Numbered from the stretch's first letter, positions 24,161-34,114 are shown. The stretch: DNA of 64,000 bases from Halichoerus grypus (GCF_964656455.1 NC_135715.1:40496603-40560602); one strand, 5' to 3'. Notes: a model not told the origin generated them from the letters alone. A program made the numbers and translations.

Positions 24161-24339
24161 CAAACTGAGGGTTGCTGGAAGGGAGGGGAGTGGGGGGATG
24201 GGGTAAATTGGAAATGGGCATTAAGGAGGACACATGATGTCATGAGCACTGGGTGTTATATGCAACTGATAAATTACTAAACACTGTATCTGAAGCTAAT
24301 GATGTACTACTAAATTGGCTAACTGAATTTAAATTAAAA
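24161..24339 (+). repeat. L1 3' UTR fused to ORF2
   Basis: CAAACTGAGGGTTGCTGGAA, a G-rich block (GGGAGGGGAGTGGGGGGATG) and GAGCACTGGGTGTTATATGC are standard carnivore L1 3' UTR. The tail ends in AATTTAAATTAAAA before the target-site duplication. A fused open frame crosses the junction but is artefactual. Confidence 0.9.
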
Positions 24340-24672
24340 AATCACATTAATAAATCTGGAAAATAAGGGAGTCAATTAATTAAAACTGTATACTATTGTT
24401 TCTAGAAAAATTCAAACCTTCAGATGATTCATGCAAAACAATTTTTCTGATTAATATGAAATTTTTTCATATTATATTTTCTTCCAAAAGACAAATATTG
24501 TCTTCAAAATGTCAGAAAATCAGCAAACTAAAAGGCTTTATTTTGATGTATTTATAATAATGAAAATAATAGATAATTAGACTTAACATTAAACTAAACA
24601 TGGCTTTTTCAAGAGAAACAGTACTTTGCCTTTAGGAAATAATTAAAAAAATTTTCTCAGTTAAGCATCTCT

Positions 24673-24675
24673 CTA

Positions 24676-24722
<47 letters not shown>

Positions 24723-24723
24723 G
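24673..24723 (+). repeat. (ATCT)n tetranucleotide microsatellite
   Basis: About twelve uninterrupted ATCT/CTAT units. Likely length-polymorphic. Confidence 0.97.
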
Positions 24724-24867
24724 AAGTAGTAGTATGTAATTTCTAAGAACACAGGATATGGAGCAAGTTTGCTCACATTGAGAATTTGACATTGCTGAGA
24801 TAGAAAAGGGACTGTGTTCAGGACCAAACCCCTGCTCTAACCACAAACTGCTGCTTTATGCTCATAT

Positions 24868-25798
24868 CAGGTATTTACCCCAAAGATACAAATGTAGGGA
24901 TCTGAAGGAGTACATGCACTCCGATGTTTATAGGAGCAATAGCCAAACTATGGAAAGAGCCAAGATGTCCATCAACAGATGAATGGATAAAGATGATGTG
25001 GTATATATATACAATGGGATATTATGCAGCCATCAAAAGGAAGGAAATCTTGCCATTTGCAACAATGTGGATGGAACTGGAGGGTATTATGCTGAGTGAA
25101 ATAAGTCAATCAGAGAAAGACATGTATCATATGACCTCACTGATGTGAGGAATTCTTAATCTCAGGAAACAAACTGAGGGTTGCTGGAGTGGTGGGGGGT
25201 GGGAGGGATGGGGTGGCTGGGTGATAGACACTGGGGAGGGTATGTGCTCTGGTAAGCGCTGTGAATTGTGCAAGACTGTTGAATCTCAGATCTGTACCTC
25301 TGAAACAAATAATGCAATATATGTTAAGAAAGAAAAAAAGAAGAAGAAGAATGTAGCAGGAGGGGAAGAATGAAGGGGGGGAATTTGGAGGGGGAGAAGA
25401 ACCATGAGAGACGATGGACTCTGAAAAACAAACTGAGGGTTCTAGAGGGGAGGGGGGTGGGAGGATGGGTTAGCCTGGTGATGGGTATTGAGGAGGGCAC
25501 GTTCTGCATGGAGCACTGGGTGTTATGCACAAACAATGAATCATGGAACACTATATCTAAAACTAATGATGTAATGTATGGGGATTAACATAACAATAAA
25601 AAATTAAAAAAAATAGAGAGCAAAAAAAAAGAAGAAGAAGAAGAAGATAGCAGGAAGGGAAAAATGAAGGGGGGGAATCGGAGGGGGAGAAGAACCATGA
25701 GAGACTATGGACTCTGAGAAACAAACTGAGGGTTCTAGAGGGGAGGAGGGTGGGGGGATGGGTTAGCCTGGTGATGGGTATTAAAGAGGGCACGTACT
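24868..25798 (+). mobile_element. 5'-truncated L1 with three serial 3' tails
   Basis: Starts in late ORF2 (GTATTTACCCCAAAGATACA) and contains the ORF2 C-terminus, CPSTDEWIKMMWYIYTMGYY through ISQSEKDMYHMTSL, stop at 25146-25148. Three 3' UTR segments follow, each with the AAACAAACTGAGGGTT block and a G-rich tract: 25149-25323, 25351-25604 and 25647-25797. GAA/A-rich linkers separate them. The third stops at GGGCACGTACTG and joins an A15 run. I found no convincing target-site duplication. Confidence 0.88.
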
Positions 25799-25845
25799 GA
25801 AAAAAAAAAAAAAAGGAGAGGCCGAGCTCTGTTTTTGAGCAGTAT

Positions 25846-26310
25846 ATCTCACAGGAATGTGGAAGTAGAATTATCAGAAAGAAGTTTATCAGAAAGAACT
25901 ACTCCTCAGAAAAAGCTGGAATAAACCACCTTGTGCCAGGAGGGACCCCAGACCTGATCGTTCACCTACTTTTTCCTCATTCTAATACTAAAAGTCACAT
26001 CCAGGGTTGGAGATTTAATATACTAATGAGACACCTGATGCATGTATACACAAGTGCAGTCCACTGTGCTTGCCCACCCAACTTCCTGTATTTCCTTGCC
26101 CCTACAGTCTTAGATGTTACTCCTTTCCTCATTCAGCCCCTCTAAAAACTTTCCCTGGACTTTGTTCCGAGAGCCAGTTGGTACATTTTCTCCTGCAGCT
26201 GCCTTCCTTGTGCTGGAGCATAAGCCCCCAATAAACCGCTGCCTGAATCATTTCTTGGCCTCTTGTCAATTTCTATTTTCACAGAGCCAAGAAACCCTGG
26301 GGTCAGCAAT
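25846..26310 (+). repeat. probable solo LTR of an endogenous retrovirus
   Basis: The segment carries a poly(A) signal in CCCCCAATAAACCGCTGC at 26227-26244, followed by a short U5-like region ending near GGGGTCAGCA (26300-26309). Upstream pyrimidine-rich, CT-dominated sequence fits a U3/R region. There are no retroviral genes beside it. The left boundary is uncertain and I could not confirm a 4-6 bp target-site duplication, so LTR class is inferred from architecture only. It could instead be another old repeat. Confidence 0.55.
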
Positions 26311-26312
26311 AC

Positions 26313-26500
26313 TAACCACTTACTTGTAGTTGTGTCCTTGGGCACAAACACTAACAATGTGCCTTATATTTTTTTATTAATATGGGAATAACAATAGTAC
26401 TTTCATCATAGGGTTGCTATGAGATAAGCATGTATAAATACATTTAAAATTTTTAGCACATTGTCCATCCAGCACAGTGTAAGCAACATGGAATTATTGG
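26313..26500 (+). repeat. MIR fragment
   Basis: CACTTACTTGTAGTTGTGTCCTTGGGC followed by GGGAATAACAATAGTACTTTC, ATAGGGTTGCTATGAGATAA and AGCATGTATAAATACATTTA matches the middle and 3' part of MIR. It abuts the LTR-like segment directly. Confidence 0.75.
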
Positions 26501-26561
26501 CTATTTATTTAATGTATGTATTTTCCTTATTAAATAACCTTATGTATGCTCTTTCTGTAAT

Positions 26562-26712
26562 AGTTATTAATACTAAAATTAACATAGTTTTTAATACTAA
26601 AATTAATTACAACTACTAAAATTAAACATAGTTTTTATTTTTTTATTTTTATTTTATTTTTTTTAAATTAAACATAGTTTTTAATACTAAAATTAATTAA
26701 ACATAGTTTTGA
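26562..26712 (+). repeat. diverged AT-rich tandem repeat
   Basis: Repeats a unit like AAACATAGTTTTTAATACTAAAATTA three to four times, interrupted by a T-rich run at 26636-26660. Confidence 0.8.
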
Positions 26713-27199
26713 ATATAAAATCTTTAATTGTGCAACAAATTCTGATGGTAAAAATCATAGTATAGTAATGGTAAAAAGAGCTCTCACAGGTTAACAAAGA
26801 AAAGACAAGCAATTTGTTAGAAAATAGAAAAGCGATATGAATAAGAAAAAGCACAGTATCAAATATCAAATATCAAATCAAATAAAAATATCAGGCATAC
26901 ACATGAAGAGATATTTAAATAGATTAGTAGACAAAAAATACAAATTAAAGTTGCAAAAACATCTGATTTTATGCTTTATATATGACTGTCAAAATTTAAG
27001 AAACTCTTATTTTTTTTTGTTTTTAGGGATTTAGAAAGAATACTCCTGAACTGTTGATGGACATGTAGTCTTGGAAATTTTCTGGACATCAAAGGAAATA
27101 TATGTACAATTAAAATGCATATACCTAGCAGAGTCTTCCTGTTTCTAATAACTGCTGAGTAGATTTTATCAGACAAACCCTCTTGCCAATGACAATTAA

Positions 27200-28450
27200 C
27201 TTTTTAAAAGACACTCTAAAAGTGTCCAAATCAGACTAAAACTAGAGTATATATGACCCTAGAGGAAAGGGAAAACCACTGGGTGATATCTAGGTTTAAC
27301 TGACTTTTCTATAAGTGCACTACCTAGTTTGCTTAAGATACAGAGCATTTGCTAAGTAGAAGTTAGTCTGACTGGGTGGAAATATCAGAGGTCAGAGTTT
27401 AAGACTACAGAATAGCTTGAAGTTGGTAGAAAGGAGGAATGATAGGAGGTAAGCCCCCACCTCTAAAAATAAACTCTCCAATCTTTCACTGGTTCATCGT
27501 TTGGGCATACTTAGGGCAAGACCATAGGATCCTAAGAGAAGGCAGTAGCTGAAAGATTGAAAGACCTGAGTTGAAATTTCAGCAGCTAGTTGCTGCAGAG
27601 ACAGAGTCAAGACCTGTCAATTCAGAATAATTTGGTAAACAACTTGAGCTTTTCATGGAAACCCTAGAGGGGTCATACCATAGAAGGAAAGTACTCAAGA
27701 CCATGGTGTAGGTCCTTCCCTGGACACAAGGGCAACTGCACTAAACCTCTACTATTAGCCCACAGAAAATCCAGGTCATCGGCTAGTAACTTACCTCTCT
27801 GCCTTAATGAAATCCAACATTTCATTAAAGAAGATAAAAATACAGATCTATACAACACAACAGTGACAATGGCCACTGTGAATATAAATTATGAGACATG
27901 TAGTGAAGCAGTAAAAATGAGACGCATAATCTAGAAAAATAATTTAAAACATACACACAAGTTTCTCTGATGTTGAAATTAGTAGACAGTGATTTAAAGA
28001 AAATCACAAGTAGGCACATAAGATTTAAATGACTGAACTATAGGGAAAAAATAGGGTAAGGATAGGAGGGGATAAATGGAATTACATGACCGAAAATATC
28101 TTACATTATGCATTAAATGGAAATATTAATTTCTCAAACATTATTGCTCTAATAAATAAGAAATGTAACAAGTAGCAGAGACAAAGGGGAAAAACAATAG
28201 GAAGGGTTACCACTAATCAGAAAAGAATTGCTGAAACAGGAATCATGCATATGCAACACTGAATTCTAGGAGTGGTGTGGAAAACTAACTGGAAGCCTTA
28301 ATGAACTGAATAGAGGCTTCTGCTGCTGCCTACCACAGAAGAGACAAGAGAATTTTTATACCAACAAATTAAGGTAGCTTTGTACACCCTGCCCTAACAA
28401 AGCAATAAATAACTCTGTACAGATTCAAGGTCATTAGCCAGTCATTAAAT
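27200..28450 (+). repeat. possible old L1M 5' region
   Basis: CTGATGTTGAAATTAGTAGACAGTGATTTAAAG near 27968-28000 follows the order of an L1M 5'/ORF1-proximal segment ('GATGTTGGAATTAGCAGACAAGGATTTTAAAG' type, a known L1M stretch). The rest is too diverged to align by eye. No gene seen. Confidence 0.35.
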
Positions 28451-28946
28451 TGTGTGATAGAATAAAATATTTTTCATATATACTTAGAGGTAAATTTACA
28501 ACTTTAAACAATTATACTGGAAGAGAAGCAAATTGTTGATCAGCTATCTATTTAAATATTTTAAATGATTAAGCATAACATATTATATCCATATAATTTA
28601 GTATCTATATTAAAATTACTTTCTGTTGGGTTAAATGACCTAGGAATATATGTGTATATACATATGTGTAATAATTAACAGAATTATATTAGAGCATACA
28701 CATAATTTAGTGAATATAAACAGCTCATATATTTATTGTAAGCATAATCTTAAGTATGAAAATAATAGAAATTATATTGGGAGACAATTGTAGAAATATA
28801 ATTTCTGCCTAGTAAGTTATGCTATTTGGTTGTTATTTTAAACATTGTTTTACTTCCAAATGTTTCACAGTCTTGATGTATAAATTCAAAATGCAATTCA
28901 GTAATAAAACTAAGTGTTCAAACATTTTTTAATTCCACTTCTCAAC
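28451..28946. other. AT-rich stretch without a gene
   Basis: Nothing recognised apart from short TATATG-type runs. Confidence 0.45.
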
Positions 28947-28966
28947 AATACAGTCACTTCTTTTTA

Positions 28967-29087
28967 CAAAAATTTATTTATTTATTTGAGAGAGAGAGAG
29001 CACGAGCAGTGGAGGGGCAGAGGGAGACAATCCCCAAGCAGAATCCACACTGAGCATGGAGCCAGATGGAGCCACTCAGGCACCCCT
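28967..29087 (-). repeat. older CAN SINE with internal deletion, minus strand
   Basis: Only about 120 bp: AAATTTATTTATTTATTTGAGAG tail side, GAGGGGCAGAGGGAGA body, then a jump from GAGCCAGATG to GAGCCACTCAGGCACCCCT. The middle block (GATC/GACCCTGAGATC region) is missing. Target-site duplication with two mismatches, AATACAGTCACTTCTTT near 28947 and AATATAGTCATTTCTTT at 29088. Confidence 0.9.
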
Positions 29088-29106
29088 AATATAGTCATTT
29101 CTTTAC

Positions 29107-29679
29107 GTACAGTTTATCTATATTCTAGTCTTGTGGTTAGATGCTTGTTCTCCCATTTCTGAGATATGTGTCCAGATGAGCATACCAGTTTGGATAACTC
29201 TGCAGCACAGCTTAAAATTTATTCTTAAATTTTACTTTGAAAATCTGACTGCTGCATAACTGGTTTAATAAAATGTGTTAAAATTTTAAGGTCATGTAAG
29301 AAAGTTGACATAAATGCCCTATAATCAGTCTAATGAAAATCGAAAGACAGATAATTCCAAAGAAATTATTATGCCATATCCTTCATATAAAACATTTTAG
29401 GAAAAAAAAAGTCTTCATAAGAAAGTGGACAATGTAAAGCAAAATAAAATAACATTTTTGAGTTTAGAAATAAATATACTGAATTTGTTACTGAGTATTA
29501 TGTTTGCAAAATGTTAATTTTGAGCAATTAAAGGTAAGTTTCATACATTACACATGGTCATTTTAGCACAAATAATTAAAAAAGGCATTATAGATGTTTT
29601 CAAAAATTATCTTATTTTGGAATTGTTCAAAGTTTCATGCAAAAGACATGTTTTTTATTCATCATGTATTTCATTACAG
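29107..29679. other. unique sequence upstream of candidate exon
   Basis: No repeat family recognised. The last 30 bases form the T-rich tract TTTTTTATTCATCATG leading to CATTACAG. Confidence 0.5.
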
Positions 29680-29759
29680 CCTGAGATTGCAGTCTTTGAC
29701 AGACTTCAGTTTCATAGGCAACACGATTCCATTCTGCAGCTTTTTAATGCTACATTTAA
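29680..29759 (+). other. candidate exon (80 nt), gene unknown
   Basis: Acceptor: T-rich TTTTTTATTCATCATGTATT then TCATTACAG ending at 29679. Donor: TTTAA|GTAAGCC from 29760. In frame 1 the 80 bases read PEIAVFDRLQFHRQ, then HDSILQLFNATF, a peptide of balanced composition quite unlike the AT-driven noise around it. Frame 2 is also open; frame 3 begins with a stop. The 600 bases on either side are free of recognised repeats. I cannot assign it to a gene, and a pseudo-exon remains possible. Confidence 0.4.
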
Positions 29760-30149
29760 GTAAGCCTTTGAAGGAATAAATAGCTGCATTTTATGTTGAC
29801 AACTCTATTAAATGACATTTTTAGGTTTTACTATTCATTTACTAAAACCGGTACTGACATTTGCTGCAATTTATTTATTTTTCTCTTTAGTTTTCCTTGT
29901 TACAGCCAAAAAGTACATCTTGATACATAATGTTTTTGATTCATTTCCTGGAGCATTGTTTTCAAGCAAAATGGGAGAGGAAATCAAGATACAAAAATTT
30001 AAAACACCCACATAAATATATGAGAATGTCCTTTGTAATTATGTCAGTATATTTACTTTCTAATATAAGCTATAATTTCAATGTAAAAAGAAAAGTGTTC
30101 ATACTACTAGTAAAAAAATGGGCGAAATTTATCATCAAAGGAATTTTAG
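29760..30149. other. unique sequence downstream of candidate exon
   Basis: No repeat or gene seen. TTATTTTTCTCTTTAG at about 29890 is another acceptor-like tract but has no donor. Confidence 0.45.
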
Positions 30150-30165
30150 CCAAATGCTCATTTTC

Positions 30166-31075
30166 TTTTATTCTTTTTTCTTTTCAAGTTTTTATTTAAA
30201 TTCCAGTTAGTTAACACACAGCGTAATATTAGTTTCAGGTGTAGAGTTTAGTGATTCAACACTTACATACAAGACCCAGTGCTAATCACAGCAAGTGCCT
30301 TCCTTAATACCCATCACCCATTTACCCCATCCCTCTGCCTACCTCACCTCTAGCAACCCTGTTTGTTCTCTATAGTTAATAGTCTGTGTCCTGGTTTGCC
30401 TCTCTTTTTTTGTTCCCCCTATGTTCATCTGTTTTGTTTCTAAATTGCACATATGAGTGAAATCAGATGGGATTTGTCTTTCTCTGACTGATTTACTTCA
30501 CTTAGTGTAATACTCCCTAGCTCCATCCATGTCTTTGCAAATAGCAAGATTTCTTTATCCATTCGTTAGTTGATGGACATTTAGGCTCTTCCCATAATTT
30601 GGCTATTGCTGATAATGCTGCTATAAACATTGGGGCACATGTATCCCTTCATTTTTTAAAATTTAAATTAAATTAGCCAACATACAGTACATCATTAGTT
30701 TCAGATGCAGAGTTCAGTAATTCATCGGTTCTGTGTAACGTCCAGTGCTCATCACATCACATGCCCTCCACATGTATTTTTGTATCCTTTGGGTAAACAC
30801 TGAGTAGAGCAATTGCTGGATCATAGGGTAGTTCTATTTTTAACCTTCTGAGGAACCTCCATACTGTTCTCCAGAGTGGCTGCACCAGTTTGTATTCTGG
30901 CTGAGAGCATGTAAGAGGGTTCCCCTTTCTCCACATCTTCACCAACACCTGTTGTTTCCCTTATTGTTAATTTTAGCCATTCTCACTGGTATGAGGTGAT
31001 ACCTCATTATAGTTTTGATTTGTATATCCTTGATGATGAGTAATGTTCAGCATCTTTTCATGTTTCCATAGCCAA
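30166..31075 (-). mobile_element. L1 3' portion, minus strand, with TSDs
   Basis: Reversed 3' UTR (CCAGTTAGTTAACACACAGC, then GTGCTAATCACAGCAAGTGC) runs into reversed ORF2 C-terminus (CTGATTTACTTCACTTAGTG, TTATCCATTCGTTAGTTGAT, CATACTGTTCTCCAGAGTGG, CACTGGTATGAGGTGATACC). Target-site duplication of 16 bp with one mismatch, CCAAATGCTCATTTTC at 30150-30165 and CCAAATGTTCATTTTC at 31076-31091. It is 5'-truncated, and a short second L1 interrupts it. Confidence 0.93.
30649..30768 (-). mobile_element. short L1 3' tail nested in the L1
   Basis: CATTTTTTAAAATTTAAATT then GCCAACATACAGTACATCAT, TAGTTTCAGATGCAGAGTTC and CCAGTGCTCATCACATCAC is a second L1 3' UTR end in the same orientation. It interrupts the reversed ORF2 between GGGGCACATGTATCCC and GTATTTTTGTATCCTTTGGG. 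CACATGTAT at 30636-30644 and 30769-30777 flanks it. Confidence 0.85.
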
Positions 31076-31091
31076 CCAAATGTTCATTTTC

Positions 31092-31680
31092 AAGTATGTG
31101 GGCTAAACACATCCTACCTTCTTTCTGTCCTCACATCAAATTTACAGAAAACAGTATAAAAATCTTATCAAAAATTAAGATTACCAATTCTTATACCTCT
31201 GGAGGGTCTAAGTATTCTCTAAATCTGAGAAGGTAGCCACATCTGCAGAGATTTAGCAAAACAGATTAAAGATTAATAGATTAATACTCTGGACCTACAG
31301 TGGGTGGAAGTTAGGAACTAGAGGAACAACATCAACAAAACGCAGGATGATTATGGAAGCAGCAGGTGCTTCAAAGTCTTGTCTTCCTCAGATAAGCAAT
31401 AGAAACCCTAGAGTCCGCCTCCAGGTGGACATGGAGAGTTTGAGAATTTGGCATGAAGACACACAGCCTGGCTGCCATTATGTACTAGGAATGGGAAAGA
31501 CCCACACAAGATGGTTATGTAAAGGACATACATTGAGAATTTACAGGTTAAAAAAAATACAGTTATTGAAATCAATAATATTTGGATTGAACAAAATCAT
31601 GAAAACAACTGAACAGTAAGTTGATAAATGGAAATTGAACTAAAAATTCTTCCAGAATGCAGCCTAGATGAAAATTTAAA
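31092..31680. other. stretch without a recognised gene
   Basis: A 90-codon frame at 31347-31619 starts MIMEAAGASKSCLPQISNRN. It has no family match that I can name and no splice signals at its edges, so I do not call it a gene. The region may be old L1-derived. Confidence 0.4.
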
Positions 31681-31695
31681 AGATGTTGAGAATAT

Positions 31696-31887
31696 GGGGC
31701 ACCTGGGTGGCTTAGTCAGTTAAGCGTGCCTTCGGCTCAGGTCATGATCCCAGGGTGCTGGGATTGAGCCCCGCGTCAGGCTCCTTGCTCAGTAGGGAGT
31801 CTGCTTCTCCTTCTCCTCCCTGCTCATGCTCCCTCTCACTATCTCTGTCTCTCGTTCTCAAATAAATAAATAAAATCTTTAAAAAAG
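31696..31887 (+). repeat. CAN SINE
   Basis: GGGGCACCTGGGTGGCTTAG head and AATAAATAAATAAAATCTTT tail. Target-site duplication AGATGTTGAGAATA (14 bp, perfect) at 31681-31694 and 31888-31901. Confidence 0.96.
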
Positions 31888-32072
31888 AGATGTTGAGAAT
31901 AGCTTCATAAATTACAAAACCATCTAAGACATAGTAGAGAAAAAAAAAAGTGAGCAAAACACAAAGACCTAATAAAGAAACAAGAAGAGAGGCAACATTT
32001 GAAGGAAAAATAGTCCAATATTTCCCATAGCAAAGATTTAAAAAGCATTCTTACAATAAAAGACTAACATAA

Positions 32073-32288
32073 GGGGCGCCTGGGTGGCTCAGTTGGTTAA
32101 GCGACTGCCTGCGGCTCAGGTCATGATCCTGGAGTCCCGGGATCGAGTCCCACATCGGGCTACCTGCTCGGCAGGGAGTCTGCTTCTCCCTCTGACCCTC
32201 CTCCCTCTCATGCTCTCTGTCTCTCATTCTCTCTCTCGCAAATAAATAAAATCTTAAAAAAAAAAAAATAAAATAAAAAAAAAAAATA
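32073..32288 (+). repeat. CAN SINE, young GCGACTGCC type
   Basis: GGGGCGCCTGGGTGGCTCAG head, GCGACTGCCTGCGGCTC and the TGACCCTCCTCCCTCTCATG body, with a long A-rich tail. Perfect 18-bp target-site duplication AATAAAAGACTAACATAA at 32055-32072 and 32289-32306. Confidence 0.97.
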
Positions 32289-32387
32289 AATAAAAGACTA
32301 ACATAATTGCCAAGCAAAATTTTTTAAAGACTACACCTAAGTACACAATAGTGAATACTTCAACATTTTATTTAAAGAGCAGATCGA

Positions 32388-32591
32388 GGGACGCCTGGGT
32401 GGCTCAGTCATTAAGCGTCTGCCTTCGGCTCAGGTCATGATCCCAGGGTCCTGGGATCGAGTCCCACATCGGGCTCCTTGCTCAGTGAGGAGCCTGCTTC
32501 TCCCTCTCCCTCTGCTGCTCCCCCTGCTTGTGCTCTCTCTCTCTCTCTGACAAATAAATAAATAAAAATCTTTAAAAAATTAAAAAAAAAA
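32388..32591 (+). repeat. CAN SINE, GCGTCTGCC type
   Basis: GGGACGCCTGGGTGGCTCAG head and GTGCTCTCTCTCTCTCTCTG body. Perfect 15-bp target-site duplication TAAAGAGCAGATCGA at 32373-32387 and 32592-32606. It lies 100 bp from the previous SINE in the same orientation. Confidence 0.97.
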
Positions 32592-32606
32592 TAAAGAGCA
32601 GATCGA

Positions 32607-33000
32607 AAAGACTAAAAAATGTCAAATTTCCCACAAAGAAAGAATGATCAGATTGACACCAGATGTTTTCTAGCACTGACAATTTCAGAAAGAAAATTGA
32701 GAAAAGGCTTTAAAGACAAATATTTGACTGAGACTGCTATAGAGCACTAAATTCAGAAATTTTCAGACATAAAAGAACTCAGAAATTTTATCAGCTACAC
32801 AGCCTCTTTAAAGGGAAAAACCAGAGAATGTAGTACTGCTAGAAGAAAACCTTAAAGGATGTAATACAATTGGAGAAGTAATAGATAATGAAGCCACATA
32901 TTCTTTGTGAATTAAAAATGAAGAAAAACTAATGTAAATAAATGTTTGGAAAACAACTGATCAGAATTTATCAAAACATTGTAAGAAGAAATATAAATCT
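32607..33000 (+). repeat. probable HAL1/L1M ORF1 3' fragment
   Basis: GATCAGATTGACACCAGATG, then TTTTCAGACATAAAAGAACTCAGAAATTTT, follows the order of the C-terminal end of a HAL1/L1M ORF1 ('...TFSDMQGLKKFT...'). Stops are frequent, and no boundaries can be set by eye. Confidence 0.45.
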
Positions 33001-33624
33001 ATGATCTATTTAATTAAATAAGTGTGATAAGCACAATAAACTATGCTTTATCAGCTACAGCATATTTTATCTATCCTTCCAGCAATGTTCTCATGATATG
33101 AAATTTCACTGTATTTGTTTGGATACATTTTATCTGAGCACACTGTGCTCCAATTTTAATTAATTTTTATTTTCAACCTTTTACAAAATGAAAATTAAAA
33201 TGTTTATTGGTACCGAAGGATACATAAATACTAGCTGAGAGGCCAGTCTGGTGTGTTTTCAAATCTTACCAGACAAAATGAAGAAGATAGTTCAAGAGCA
33301 AACAGAATATTACATTATTACATATTACATATTTAATATCTGAGGTCTTTCTAAAAACACAAACAAAATGGGATATTTTACTTACATATTTCTGCATTGT
33401 AATGTTTAACAATTTGCATTAAAATATTTGTAATTTACTTACCTTAAGAAAAAAGGTCCAAAATTTCAAAAAAAAAAAAAAATTAAAATAAGACTCTAGG
33501 TGATGGTTAAAATGTAGTATCTCATGTTGGCTAATGAACATAATAAAAAAAAATAGATGCTTACAATTTTAGTAAAAAAAAGATATATCCTTTTTAATTT
33601 CCTGTCATCTATGTATATGTTCAT
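33001..33624. other. AT-rich stretch without a gene
   Basis: Nothing recognised. ATTACATTATTACATATTACATATTTAATATC near 33310 is a local simple repeat. Confidence 0.45.
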
Positions 33625-33638
33625 CTAAACTTATTTTA

Positions 33639-33865
33639 TTTTTTTTATTTTTTATTTTTTTATTTTAAGATTTTTTTTTTTTTTTTTAATTTCTTTATTT
33701 GAGAGAGAGAGAATGAGAGAGAAAGCACATGAGAGGGGGGAGGGTCAGAGGGAGAAGCAGACTCCCCGCCGAGCAGGGAGCCCGATGCGGGACTCGATCC
33801 AGGGACTCCAGGATCATGACCTGAGCCGAAGGCAGTCGCTTAACCAACTGAGCCACCCAGGCGCC
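33639..33865 (-). repeat. CAN SINE, young GCGACTGCC type, minus strand
   Basis: Long T-rich tail (33639-33690), GGGGGGAGGGTCAGAGGGAG body and CACCCAGGCGCCC head. Perfect 14-bp target-site duplication CTAAACTTATTTTA at 33625-33638 and 33866-33879. Confidence 0.96.
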
Positions 33866-33879
33866 CTAAACTTATTTTA

Positions 33880-34114
33880 ATTATATTTATTCCTTAATGT
33901 AATTTGAATTGCCAATAAGCTTTTAGAATAAAAATAGAATCTATGATGCTCTCTCTACTTTTGCCTTTCTCTTTGAATTCCATACTTGTTGATTCAAAAC
34001 TATTCCATTCGTAATATAAACATTAATACTATAAATTTCCCTTTAGCTCTGACCCATAAATTCTGACATGTTGTATGTTTATTCAATTTACTTTAATATA
34101 TTTTCTAATAGCCA
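33880..34114. other. unique stretch between SINEs
   Basis: No feature recognised. Confidence 0.4.

Larger units (their letters stand above)
19683..24339 (+). mobile_element. L1 retrotransposon with 5' end, internally deleted, with TSDs
   Basis: The element begins CTTGAGGGAGACAAGATGGC, the usual start of a carnivore L1 5' UTR. It runs through ORF1 (21214-21973) and most of ORF2 (22092-24160), then jumps at about 24160 directly into the 3' UTR (CAAACTGAGGGTTGCTGG) and ends in TTTAAATTAAAA. Target-site duplications of 22 bp with one mismatch (AATCAAATTAATAAATCTGG at 19661 on; AATCACATTAATAAATCTGG at 24340 on) prove both outer ends belong to one insertion. At about 4.66 kb it lacks about 2 kb of a normal element. 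Frameshifts and stops show it is dead. Confidence 0.93.

Noticed and set aside
25324..25800. CRISPR-like repetition of GAAGAAGAAG and GGGGGAATC blocks
   Set aside because: The repeats are serial L1 3' UTR tails with A/GAA linkers in a mammalian genome; no spacer-repeat regularity.
29890..29916. CTCTTTAG acceptor-like tract just after the candidate exon
   Set aside because: Only about 25 nt to the next AG/GT-like site and no proper donor.
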